Source of the DNA: Mycteria americana
Lineage: Eukaryota > Chordata > Aves > Ciconiiformes > Ciconiidae
Direction of reading: 5' to 3'
DNA length: 64,000 nt
Assembly (NCBI RefSeq): GCF_035582795.1
Contig: NC_134371.1
Coordinates: 49,207,001-49,271,000, forward strand
The notes under the pieces are model-generated. The model had not been told where the DNA came from, did no database searches, and saw only the letters and a program-made list of their open reading frames with translations. Made by a program: the position numbers and the translations under genes. Shown here in pieces: positions 22,240-34,474 of the stretch (the stretch's first letter is position 1; every line of letters starts with the position of its first letter).

Positions 22240-25070
22240 TAGTCCAGCATTGCATGGAGTTAGCTGCTGAATTAAGCTGGCAGTAGCAAATGTATTATCA
22301 GCTCCCCACAGAGTCGGGTATAGTACCTGTACAACAGAATGGAAAAGTCTGAGTGGTACTGGGTCAGAATGTTTTCCTAGCTAAATTTGCTGGTGTTCAA
22401 CTTGTAACTTCACAGTCCCCTTTTTTCCATTATTTCCTTTTATTTGTATAAGCTGATGGGAAAAGAGGGGGAAAAACGGCTCTCCCATGGAAGGAAAACG
22501 TCTTGGCAGGACAACAGCTCTGTGTACGCTGCTGAATGCTGCTGGATACAAGGAGCTGCTGAACACAAGGCATGTGTGGTGAATTGAAGGAGTTTACAGA
22601 GGGCCAACATGGCTTTTTTTCATGATAACCCCAGGGCCAGGTGGAGTCTCCTGGGGCCAGGACATCTGGGAGCTCAGGGAGCTTCAGTGGTCAGGGTGGC
22701 GGGTTATTGCAATGAGCAGATACGACCTAATCCCCCAGAAAAATAACATGTAACCACATGCTCAAAGGCTAATGCCGTGCTGAAGCCATGGCCACCTGCG
22801 TTTCCCCCATCCTGCTGCTCCCCACCTCGGGCTGCGGTGCCGAGGGCCGGTGCCGCTTTGCCTTAGCGCAGCTCTGCACGGAGGCACGACCGGCATGGTG
22901 CGGGGCTCAGGGACCGCCAGCGCTCCAGCCCTCCAGCTCCTTGCTGGGGTGGGAGATTTCTGCCAGGGGCCTGCCTGGGTGGGCAGGGACGCTGCCTGCG
23001 AGGCGACGCAGCGGCAGCTGGGCTTGCCGGGAGGTTGTGCGGGGCTCCCCAGGGGCAGCACGGCTCCTCCCTGCCTCACTGAAAGGACGTGGCTCAATAG
23101 CATCAGCAGGGCCCCTCTGCTTTTGACCTCGGATTTTCTCTTGCATATGCATAAAGCACAGTGTGGTGTTAGAGAGTTTTAATGGGAGGAAACTGAGGAA
23201 GCCAGTGAATCATTTTCAACGGTAAATGTTTATATTAATAATTTAAAAATTCAGTGGATTTTTTCCCAGAAATTTAGTATTACCTTTAGAATATGAGAGC
23301 GGGAAGTCACTGGAAATCAGTTAAAGAAACTGGAACTCAGGACCTCTCTCTAGTAACTCTCAATGTTTCTACTGACGGATTTCCAAGTAGCTACTCTAAA
23401 GCTCTGGAAATCTGAGTATTTCCAGAGGATTATCCATACAATGATTTAAGTCTGATATTCACAAGACAAAAGCTGTTTGTTGCATGAAACAAATCCCTGC
23501 AGTTCAGTCCCTTCTCTGGGCTAACTCACTCCCTCAGTGAAAAGTTGGGGACACCAGATTGCCAAGTGGGTGGAGAAAGGTAGAGGGAATTGGTCTGATG
23601 AGCCGAGGAGTCCCGATCCCCTGGTGTAACCCATGCAGCACCCTCCCTGCTTGCAGCACTGTGCTTCCAGGCAGGATTCCTGCCCAATTACATGAAACAA
23701 GATCAGGGAAAAAAACCTGTTTACTACAGCACGGTCTAGTTTTTAGATCCAAACAGATTGCTGTACATTGGGTGTGAAACTCCCTAATGTTTTAGTAATG
23801 ATGCTGGAACCTCTCTGACTGACAGCTCTGAGCAAAGCACTTTCTGAGGTTATGTAAATGCCTAAAAAGAAACCTAACCCCAAATCTTAATTGTGTAGCA
23901 GATTTGAGTCCTGTGAAGTCTAGGCACTGCCAGATTTTAAAGCCATGCTGCTACCTTACATAAATACTCATAAATACTTACAGGAAGTGTCCTAAAAAGA
24001 TCTTTGGCTCACCGAGTGAGCTTGAAGAAGGCGTTGCAGGGCTGCCCCGTCTCTGCTGGCTGCGAGCGGCGTGTGGTGCTGCCCAGGCCCGCTGCGGCGA
24101 GAGCGGGGAACCTGCTTCCCTTCAAGTCCAGCCAGAACTGCTGGTACCGGGGATCACGTCCCAGGCAGAGAAACGAAGCTCCTTCAATTTCTGATGCACA
24201 CTAACAGGGCAAAGAGACCTCTCCTTGTGCTTCTGTGCTCTAGCCTGGCACAGAAACAATTATAAAACGCGTTTATAAATTCCACCCGGGTGTTGTAGCC
24301 CTTGCTATGAATCTCAGAATATATTTGAGATTTATTAGCATTGTGCTGCTTCTGACACAAAGGATGTGGGGGACAAAGAGCAGCAGCTTCTATGCTAGAA
24401 GAAAGCACATAAAAACCTATCAGTACACTTGTAATTTCATGCTTCTAAATGTTGTTATCCAAACGTCATTGTACTTGCAACTATTCTGTGTGCGTTAAAT
24501 CTGAGGTGTAAAATACTGCCTGGTATTAAAAATGCAATAGTAGCGCAATTAGCAAAAATCTAATGTTTTTGTGAGACCTCTTGTTAGCTCTTATTGCCTT
24601 GTCCTTGGTGCAACTTCAGGCAGAAAACCGAGAGTTTACTGCATTTAAAGACGTTCAGAAAGATGTGCTTAAGTAAATAGATGTCTATATTTTCGGTGTT
24701 TGAATAGGTATGTAAAGAGAAGGGGACTGAATAAAGGCAAAGTCCATGTGACAGAGCTTACTAAATAATGGTTGTGATTAATTTTGCAGAATTGTCCACG
24801 AATAACTGGCAAAATGTTTCCCATACCCTGCAACTTCTAGAACTGGCTGATTCATTATTGTACTCAGGGAGTGGTACCTTTGAGCCGTGATCCAATGCAT
24901 ATTTAAAATTGCCATTGATTTTTTTGTGTGGAGGGATTGAATCAGGGTCCTAAAGGACCTGTGACATTTTTCAAACAAAATACTTGTTATATCTTTTCTT
25001 TTTTTGTTGCTTATCCTAGGCTAGGTGTGCAGTCAGTGCTAAATCACAGCAGTGCCAACCTCTCCTCTCC
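22240..25070. other. Noncoding stretch, no gene seen
   Basis: A GC-rich patch with moderate CpG lies at 22,780-23,090 and gives overlapping 110-codon shadow frames on both strands. AT-rich parts near 23,220-23,290 and 24,240-24,560 are unique. At 24,263-24,272 AAACGCGTTT is a 10-bp palindrome (MluI-type core) flanked by TATAA-rich arms offset by one base. Confidence 0.5.
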
Positions 25071-25071
25071 T

Positions 25072-25272
25072 GGAGGGAGCAGAGGAAAGGGACAGGGCAC
25101 CTGAGCAAAGGGAAAAGATAGAAGAGGAAAAGCACAGAAGGGAATGACTGGAAATAGCAGAGGAAGGGAAGAAATAGGAAAAAGCGGAAAAGAGAGAGAA
25201 TCAGAGAGACAGAGGAATGAAAAGGAAGAGAGGAAAAAGGAGCAGAAAGACAAAAACAAAAGGGAAGACTGG
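25072..25272. repeat. Long polypurine tract
   Basis: About 200 bp in which the plus strand is largely A/G, with the longest nearly pure runs in its middle and right parts (GAGGAAAGG, GGAAGGGAAGAAATAGG, AAAAGAGAGAGAATCAGAGAG). The matching minus-strand frame is serine-, leucine- and phenylalanine-rich only because of this bias. It is low-complexity DNA with possible triplex potential. Confidence 0.7.
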
Positions 25273-25279
25273 ATAAACA

Positions 25280-28200
25280 CGCGTAAGCTCAATAATTAAT
25301 TCTCAGTCTTAATCTTTCAGCGTACTCCTTAGGCAGGAGCTTAATGTGATTTGGAGATTTGTGGGGTTTTTTTGAAACAAACCCACCTCCCCTTGCCCCC
25401 CCAGCGCTGTCTCCAATAGCTTTTCTCCCTGTTCCCTTGGCCAGAGTGCGAGGGCTTGCACAGCTTTGCGGTGCCCGACAGCCGCCCCGTGGGTCGGCCT
25501 GGAGAGCCGCTGCTGGTCACGGGCTCTCTCTGATGCTCATCCACGTTCTGCCGACCTGAGGTCTACAAGGAACATGAGTAAGCACCAGCTCCCGGTTAAA
25601 TCTCAGCAGGTTTATCATTTACAAAACCATGACAAAAGATGAAGTAATGTCCTATCTGGCCACATACTGGGCTGTAGGTCCTGTTTTTTCTAAAAGGAGG
25701 GCTATCTGATGTATCTTGTTACTGTCAAAAAGAAAAAGAAAAAAAATCAGTTACTGTGATTTAGAGGAGCTAAGTGTTTAAAATAAAATATACATTCAGT
25801 GCTTTCATACAAAGATTCAGCGATAACCAGGTGACTCAAATCAATGCACTCTTGTCAAAGCCCAAAGATTATTTTTTTTAAGGTGTTTATAGACTATCTC
25901 TGCTCTCATTGTGCCCTCTTACAATTACAGATGGGGACGATGAAAACACATGTTCCCATGCAATTGCGTGCTGCTACCTTATAAAAAGCCAAAGCCTAAT
26001 GAACTTCAATACAGAGTAAATTAACTACGTCCTTGTGAAAGAGCAATCTGAGGAGTTTTGCCCTACTACTGACAATGAAAGCAGACCTGTCAATGAGAAT
26101 AAGCCTTCATAAAAAGCCATGTTTAAGATGAGATTTGAAGGAGTTTGACTCAGCATTTCCAACCTGTTGAGAATGATTTCTGGACCTGGGCTGGACAAGA
26201 GTTAAGCGCGCGTCTTCCATAAATCTTTACCTTGTGTTTTGGAGAGACCAGTACACTGTCCTCCAGTAATCAGAAACATCAGCTGCCCTCACACAAAGAG
26301 CAGAGCTCTGATAAATGCACTGATCCCAATTTGTGCATCGCTTTCCAAGTCATCAAAGCAATTTTAAAATCAATATGTTATGTTTAAGAGGGAGGCCACG
26401 CATTCCTCTCTGGGCAGGAATAACCCATGGAGTCTGCACAGGGAGAGTTAACATCCTAGACACAGCATTTTGTACAAACCAGAGAATATAAAGAATATTC
26501 CGGGAAAGCCATAAAGGGAGATGACGCAGTAACGGTTTCTGGGATGTTAAAAATACAGTTATGCTTATGAGCTGCTGTGTGAGCCTGACTGCAGTGGCTG
26601 ACTTGGGGTGATACTGTGTGGATGACAGAGAGAGTTTCACAAATGTCAGGAGTGCAGGGCTGAGTCCCAAGCAGCTCCTGCAATTTTAACGTGTAATGAG
26701 GCCAGAAGACAGCTTGGTGCAGTGATAATAATTTAACGCAGCTAATATATGTAAAGATGCGTCTGAGACAGTGTTGGTAGGTCTGCCAACAGCACTTTGT
26801 TAGACACCACAGTGATCAATCCGGGGTGGGGCTGTAGGCTTGAGTACAGGTCTGTGGGATCGAGCCACTAGTTTTTAATGGGTTTGAGCCGTTCTTAAAT
26901 AAACCTTCATTAGTTAGGGTGGCACCGCTAAGTCTGCTTCCTACTGAGCAGCAGGAAGACAGAAAGAGCATCTACGACAGTAATAGTTTAACACAAATTG
27001 ATTTAAAGACTGGAATAATAGGAAGCTTAGAGAGCTGGGATGAGGGATGGAGGAGTTGGGCAGGAAGAGGTGGAAACAGAGAGGAACAAAGCCCAGCCGG
27101 CTGCGGACAAAGGAGGAACGCGTCTCCTCTGTTTTCGGCTGTCAGCGGAAGCACACCACACTGCAAGCAGGAGATGTGAATGCCTGCGGCGCACCTACGA
27201 ACCCTTTCTCGACTTTGTGACCTTTTATAGTGCCAGGCAAGCGGCCCCTGGGCAAAGCGGGTATGCTGCCTTTCACGCCCTTCCAACTTCCCCCTCCACA
27301 GCTGGGACCCACCGCAGGGTGGATCTGCTAAGGGGCTTGATCATGGTCTCCCATTTCCAGAGGTTTTTTTAGTCTGTCCAAAATACTTACGCCTGCAACA
27401 TCTCAGACCTGTCCATGTCTCTTTTTGCCTGCTGGATATAAAGAAGTTTGGCTTTTATGATGTGTCTGTATATAGGGTTTTAGTAGCTTGGATTGCTTTT
27501 ATACGTTTATAATGAAAGTAACAGCCCCTTAAAAAAATTGATTATTGATCATGGGAAGACAGTAGATGTTTTTAATCTTCAGAAGCAGAACTACAAATAA
27601 ATCAAGTTATATAAAGCATTTTATTTAAAGGCATTTTATTTTATTAAAAACACTACATCCAGTGTTTGCAGAAATGCAATACATTTTGTTTCTTTATATG
27701 AGGGTTCAGAGGAAACCATGGTGGGAGTTAGCCCTTCTCACTCAGTAACTGCACTGATGTCAAACAGTCAAAATTAGACTCTTCCCAAATTGCATAAACC
27801 ACTGAAAGATTCAGAAGTAAGGATTTGGAGGGCTGTAAAATTCCCATTTTGGTTGATAAACTATCTGCAGGAGTTGTGATCGTTTTGCACAGACACACAC
27901 AATGCATTCTTTGTTTACGGAAAATTTAGGACTACCATCATATCTGCCTATATATACACCCATACATATGTATGATGTGTAGCTGAGCATGTATATAAGC
28001 GTATGTGTATATATGTGTTTCTAAAACTATACATATTGCGCTGTGTCATGAAGAGCCAAGGATTGCTTTTGGCCATGCAATCTGTGCCATTTCTGAGTAT
28101 GCCGAGTCCTGCTGGTGCCTGTAGCAGCCTCTCTGGCTGTCTTGCTCAGCGTGCGGCTCTGGTTGACCCTAGTGATGATGAGCTGCAGCAGAAACTCCCT

Positions 28201-31200
28201 CCCTGTCCTTGTCGTGACCAGGTGCCTGAATTTGGGGGCTGGTTTGCATGTTCCAGAATAGCAGCTCTGCCAGATGTGACCACAGGAATGTGAGGCCAGT
28301 GGGCTGAGCCTCGTGAGGCAGAAAAGAGCTGCCTTTAGCCTGGAGTTTGCACCTTCCACCATTTCCAGGGGCTAAGCAGGAAACTGGTTCCTCCCTGGGA
28401 GAAATCAACAAAGAGGCATTATCCATTCAAGGAGGCTGGTGGGACTGTGGGAATGCCAGTGGTCGTCTTTGTCATTAACCAGCTCTCTTCAAGCTGGCTG
28501 AGGAGCTGAATGGTTCTGTCTATTAAATCCCATCCCTTCAAAAGGCAGGAACAAAATCACCATTATAATGTTTTGGCAAAGCAAAACATTTTTATTTGCT
28601 GGCAAGGGTTTAACTCGTGTGCAGCCATGCCCCCTCCTTAGGATGTCAAAGAAAAAGGCTTCGCTAGTCAAACGCTGCCTGCCTTACCAGCCCGTGTTAC
28701 CCCGATGATAAAGTGCTCCAGCGACAGAAGTCACCTTCTGTGTTCAGCTGAGCTCAACTGGAATCATGCTCTGTAGCTGTGCTGTTAAGTGACTCTGAAG
28801 ATGTTATGGGTGCAGAGCTGTGCCACTGTATTTCAAGTGATAATAAAAACTCACTGGATAAATTGAAGGAGCATGGCTTTTCGTTGCAGCAAGTTGGGAC
28901 CGTATAAGCAACTCTATCATTGTGCTAAGGCAGCAGATGCAGTCAGTGTTTGGAGGAAATGGTTCATGACCTGATGATGCTTCCCAAGAGATGCAGCCAG
29001 GAAACAAAGACGCTGGGGGCCCCTCGGGCGGGAGTGACACCGGCGGGGCAGGCGAGGGAAGCAGGAGGATCAGACAATGGGAGAGAGCGAGGAGAAAGGT
29101 GCAATGCAAGGAGAAAAACCCTTTGCTATGCTTCAGGCTCACTCTTGCATTCAGAGCTGTGGGACAAAATGCGATAGCTGGGGCAAGACGCCCTTGCCGA
29201 AGACCAGCAGAGCACACCAGGAGGGTGCTGCAGCCACTGTCTCTGCAGGGAAAGCGAGGAGCAAAGCCACAATCGGCACGGACTGCGGGGGTCAGGTCCA
29301 AGATCTGCATCGCCTTGAGAGTTCGGTCCAGCGGGTCCCCAGAGCGGGGAAGGCTCTCACCCCACACAGGGAGCCACAGCCTGCTGGGACAGGGTGCTGT
29401 CGGACGCTGGGCAGGGTGCTCACCACACAAGCACATTAAAGCTGATCCTTGGCCAAGCGAACACTGACAGGGTGTTACTGGAGTATTTCAGTCCCTGAGC
29501 AACCAACCGTGAGAATATGTGAGCTCTGGTGCTCCGAGTGTGAAGCACGACCTGGCTGGGTGTCCAGGGCAGAAGAGCAGGATGCTCCCCCGGGGGCTAC
29601 ACCCTGCGGAAGGGCAGCCACGAGACTAAGGGGAGAAGCTGAGCTGGCCTTGCGCAAATTCTCCGGTGGTTCAGGCTGGCCAAGCTAAGCGGGTCCCTTC
29701 CCTCGGCTGATGTCGTGACTTTGAGGGAAACACCTGGGACCGGTGGGTCAGAGGCAGAGCTGGCTCCTGGCTTGCCCCTGCACAGGGCACTTGCCGCTGC
29801 GGGAGGACCGCACTGAGGGTGTGCAGACCTGGAGCCCATCCCTGGCAGGGCTCGGCCATCGCCCCAGCACTCTCCCACCTGGGTGACTCACTGAGGAGCC
29901 CTCCCCGGGCACCGTCCCGTAGCTGTCACAGCTGACCTGTGCAGGTGGACATGGCCACACTGGTGTGCAGGCACAAGCAAACCCTGCACGTGTGGTGCTG
30001 CTGTCATCACCCCCGTGTACAGCGGTGGCTTTTGCCCCTTCAGGAGGGGTCCCAGCACACAGTGGTGGGCATCAGCGTGGCCCTGCACTCCTCCGCTCAG
30101 GGCACCGGCTGCCCTCCCTCCTCCCCCAGACTGTGCCCACCGGTGCAGGGCAGCGTGTAAAATGCAGGGCAGCGAGGGGTCCCTGCCCTGAGCCCCCCAC
30201 CTCAGGAGCTCTGCAGTGGCACTTGTACTCCAGCTGAGGGTTTGGCCCCCTTGTCTTTACATCAGGTGAATCCAGCTCAGCTGCGCTGGTGCAAAGGAGC
30301 GAATACGTTTTAAGAAAATAACTGCAAAATAAAGGTGTAACATATAAAGACCAAAATGCTGCTAACGCGCCTCGTTGACAATGGCGCTATTTGCAGCTAT
30401 CACTTGGAGATTTTTTAAAAAAATATATACGTGAAATGAAGCTGTTTTTATTGGAAGGGGTCGAAGTTTCTGCACTAAGACTCCACCTTCTGCGTGGTTC
30501 TCCCCTGCTGCGTGTCTTGTTTCCCCATTGCCTGCCCACCCGCTCCGCCTGAGGGGCTGCGCTGGGGAGCAAAGCTGTGGCCGCTTTGAAGCCCGCTGGG
30601 GCCATGGCTGCTCCCTGGAAGGCGGAGAGAGAAATCAGAGGCGGCAGCCCCAAAGGGAGGGGAAGAGCGTGGACTGGGGGAAGGGAGCAGGTGATAAAAC
30701 AGCTCCTCGAAGCAGGGGCTGGGGCCGGTGTGCTGCTGCGACGCGCTGCGGTGCTTGACAGCCCTCGTCCCGTGCCAAGGGCAGGGCACCTTCCCTTTGA
30801 CTCGAGCGGGTGTTGCAGTGTGCGTGCATGCGTGCTGAGCCCAGAAACCAGACACTGCCGCGCTGGGTCTTTTCACAGGCGGTCGTGGTATTCTCTGCTG
30901 CCCTGTGATTTGCAATATCTCTTTTATATTTACATAAACTCATGCTCCTGCTGTCTTCAGGGAATTTCACCCGCGTAAGCATGGAGCTAGTTTACCTTCC
31001 TTCAAATCCATGAGCACAAACACCTTTGACCATAGTTTTTCTGCTACTGGGATCTCTGGATTACTCGCTTTGGTCCTTTTTTAAGAAGTTAATAAACCTG
31101 TCACTGCAAGTCCACTGACTCTCAGTAGAACATTTCTTTCATTCCTGAGGTCCCTTTCATAACCAGTTTGCGTATTAGCACTGTTTGTTAGCATCCGGCC

Positions 31201-33890
31201 AGCTTTTCTCTTTAGTATTATTGTGCAATGCACTTTCTTTTGTAGTACTGGAAGCTCGTAAGACAACTATCAGTTTGCCTCCTGATGGGGGAGAAGGTAT
31301 CTGTAATCTGTGTTCTGTGTCTTGAGTCTCTTAAAAGGACTAGAAATCCCAAACGCAGTAACTTGTGGGTTTTTTGTCTTAGAGAGTTAGGATGTCTTTG
31401 CATTACTGAGCAGGCAAACATTGAGCAGTGCTTGATCAATAAGAGGCATTGCCAGAGGTCTGGTATAGTCTACCACAGCTGATGGTAAGTGTTGCTATAG
31501 GCTATGGAACTAGGAATATAAAATGTCGAATGACAGTAATAATTCATGCATCCTGGGACATATAAAACCAACAGCATGTCAATAGCTGTGGCATGCTCTG
31601 CAGAAAATATGCAGGATTTAGATGCTGCAGGATCCTGTGTTTTATTTTAAACCACACTTTCCTTGGTGAAACATAGGCTTTCCCCATTTGTTAAGAGTAT
31701 TTATTTTTGGTTTCATGTTGTTACTTTTCTATCAAGATTCTAAGAGCTGCACAGCTCAAAAGGGGCCCCGAGATTCAAAAAGCGAAATATATGTATTTAT
31801 TGAAGAAAAACACATAAAAGATTCATAAAACTGAGGGTGCAATACTATTTGAGATTCATGGACCATTTCAGCATTCATAAAAGCATATATGGTTCTCATG
31901 TTGGCTTCAGCAGCAATCGGACTTTGCTAGATGGTTTACTCAGGAGGTATCTGGCATTGCCTTAAAATGAAGCTTATTACAATCACTTTGCATTTTACTT
32001 GGAAAGCAGACTATCTTGTGAAATAAGTAAGAACTTCTCCAGTATTCATCCTCTTAAAAAATACTTCAGGATAGTTAATATTGCTTGTCTCTTATGAAAA
32101 GATACTGAGGAGGGTGAATTATTGCATCCGGGAGGGTACAGCAGGCATAAGAAGAAAGACTGTGTCTATCTGATACGTGTTCTCCCCTGTGCCACTATTG
32201 CACTGCTGCTTGGGAGCCTAAAAGTGACGAGTGCTGTTTTACTGGCTAAGGCTCCCGCAAAAATTCTTCAGATGAAACTTTAATGAGAAAAGGAAAAAAA
32301 AAAAGATGTTCAAGCAGCCCCATTCCTATGCTTTCAGCTGCGTGCTCCTGTGCACCTCAGCCATGTGTTGCCAGGCCTCAATTTCTCTAAATCTGCCTGG
32401 AACTAGAAAGGCAAGACAGAGAAGTTGCATGTCACTCATGATTATATGAATATAGGCCTTAACGTACAGGTAATACTTCTAAAAGAATGTAAAATATTAA
32501 CAAAAAAAAAAAAAAAAAAGGAAAAGCATCACAAAGAAACCCACCACGCATTATTTAAATCTTCCCCTGTGAGAGGCTGAGGACTCAAACGCATACGAAT
32601 TGTCTGCTCTTCCATGTGACAGCAATCCCTCCGCTTCAGAGTTGCACGGTCCCGGCTCCCAGTTGTCTACTCGGGAATTTTTTTTAAGGTGCATATTCAA
32701 ATAAAACGTCTTAAATATAATTTCTGTTTTTTGAAGACCATAAAGTGATTTTGGTGCAGTGGACTGCACCTGCATAAACAGGCACTAATAGAATTTCAGC
32801 ACATCTTGCTGAAGCTAGAGTGAGACAGAGATGATGATAAAAATAAAAAAAAGTATGCCTGCTAACTGTCTGAGACCTATGAAAAGGGATGTTTTTGTTC
32901 TGAGGAGAACACCTTGGCTCATTCTGCTCCTTCAGCTTGGTCTGGGGAAGTTGTATTTTACAGTCCTCCCGTGATACTTGGCAAATTTAAAGCTGTCACT
33001 GTTGATCCTGCTTCTCTTTGTATTAAAAGAATGTCTATGGTGTTTATATTATGGGGAAAAACCTGCTATTTCTACTTACTGTATTTTCATTGTCTCTTTT
33101 CTTATAACTGTACTGTTTGCCAGCAGCCAAGGGGCCACTTTGATGCTTGCTTTGATGCCATGGTTTATTGTGTCGCACAGTTGAGCCTACGGTTTTCCTT
33201 TCTAATCAGAGCTGGCATACTGGGTGAAAAAAAAAAATAAAGCATTTCTATAATTATGGTTATCTTATGGAGTCTGCATTTGTTATAGCTGCTGGGGTGC
33301 TGGAAACCAGTGCTTGTAAATACCTATATATATTCTGATTTGTTTTCAATCTCAGAGATGTTTTTGCCTGCTTCTGTTCCTCACCCCTGGCCACTCATGC
33401 GAGCAGGCTTGCGTACCTGCATGCCGAGTGGCTATTTCCTCGGGAAGATACCAGCCTGCGCGCGTTACCTGGATTACGTGCATGGTACAACCTATACCTC
33501 GTTCACTCTTCTCACTCTAAGGGATTAGCATCCAATCAAGAAAAACAAATGAATCTTGTTTTATCAATTCACCCAGGGAAGTAAGTAGCCAAACTAACCA
33601 GAACATTGATGCCGGCAGCAGGGACGGAAGGCAGCCCGGCCGGGTTCGAGCGTGCTGCGCGATGCCCGTTCCGCCTTGCTGCTCTCAGAGGTATACGGTT
33701 TCACCACGTGTCCTAGTATGTGTAGCAAGACTCTGCTGTGCCCACAGAAAGATTCACTTGCTGGCTCCCTTCTTTGCCCCATGCTCCATGTGGTAATGCC
33801 AGGCGGGACTTGAATAATACCCACTCGGATGTAGCTATTCCTTTCCTCCCTATGTCTCACGGCCATTTGCAGACTGATGAGGAACCGTTC
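25280..33890. other. Long noncoding stretch, no gene seen
   Basis: Ordinary unique sequence. Two GC-richer tracts, 28,950-30,240 and 30,530-30,840, give overlapping frames on both strands up to 210 codons, but CpG is only moderate and no domain is visible. Simple TATA/CACA-type sequence occurs at 27,948-28,020, an A18 run at 32,502-32,519, and an A/T-rich block (ATTTTATTTAAAGGCATTTTATTTTATT) of enhancer-like look near 27,620. A 9-bp inverted repeat AATGTTTTG/CAAAACATT with a 6-nt loop lies at 28,567-28,590. Confidence 0.5.
32502..32519. repeat. Poly-A tract
   Basis: An A18 run. The sequence before it shows no gene-like homology that I can recognise, and no target-site duplication is evident, so I do not call a processed pseudogene. 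Confidence 0.9.
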
Positions 33891-33892
33891 GG

Positions 33893-33995
33893 TTTCCATT
33901 TTACAGCTGCAAAAGGAGAGACTTTGAGAGGCTGAGTGATTTGTCCAGGATGATGCAGCAAATCAATGGAAGAAAAAGGGATCAGGCTACTCCAT
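33893..33995 (-). repeat. MIR-type SINE fragment
   Basis: The plus strand reads CCATTTTACAGCTGCAAAAG, then GAGAGACTTTGAGAGGCTGA, then GTGATTTGTCCAGGATGATG and CAGCAAATCAATGG. This follows, segment by segment, the antisense of the MIR core and 3' region ('ATTTTACAGATGAGGAAACTGAGG...GTGACTTGCCCAAGGTCACACAGC'). The divergence fits a mammal-bird shared, very old insertion. Confidence 0.6.
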
Positions 33996-34189
33996 GCAGT
34001 TTAGGAGTGCCTTTAACTGCCCCGTGGGTTTTCTAGGGAAAGGCGTGCAGGTCCCCAAAGAGGCAGCTTCCATCGCAGGAGTGTTCCTCCATTATTTCTG
34101 TCAGATTATTGCTGTGAACAGTGGAGAAATGCAAAATGTATTATTCATCTCTCCTACTCATAAAATCAATACCTATCAAAATACAAATA

Positions 34190-34470
34190 CAATTTAAATC
34201 AAAGGGCACTTGTTGAGTGCAGATCCTACTAATTAGGTATGATTTCCCAACAATTTCTTAAATTATTTAACCAAGGGATGGGTAGCAGGCACTTTAAGTG
34301 CCCCAGAGTGAATATTATAAACCTCTTGTCATGATACAGCAAATGTGAAATGTAGTGCAATGCAGAGTGATTTGTAACCTTGATGAACTAATGTAATATC
34401 AATAGACATCAATCTGTGCAAAAAAATCTGTCTCGTCGTAACATCTAACAAGATATGTTGAAAGCCAATA
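34190..34470. promoter_or_regulatory. Candidate conserved noncoding element
   Basis: AT-rich unique DNA with no open frame. It contains CTACTAATTAGG near 34,227, TTAAATTATTTAACC near 34,258, GCACTTTAAGTGC near 34,290 (a 13-bp near-palindrome that matches the NKX2 core CACTTNA/CAAGTG class loosely) and a long run of AATRTRA words through 34,420. Regulatory function is inferred. Confidence 0.35.
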
Positions 34471-34474
34471 ACCT

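Noticed and set aside
28804..29436. 210-codon minus-strand frame
   Set aside because: It lies in a GC-rich patch with overlapping plus-strand frames of similar length, and there is no domain or splice support.
32300..32519. Possible processed pseudogene ending in the A18 run
   Set aside because: The upstream sequence has no gene-like frame or recognisable homology, and no target-site duplication is seen.
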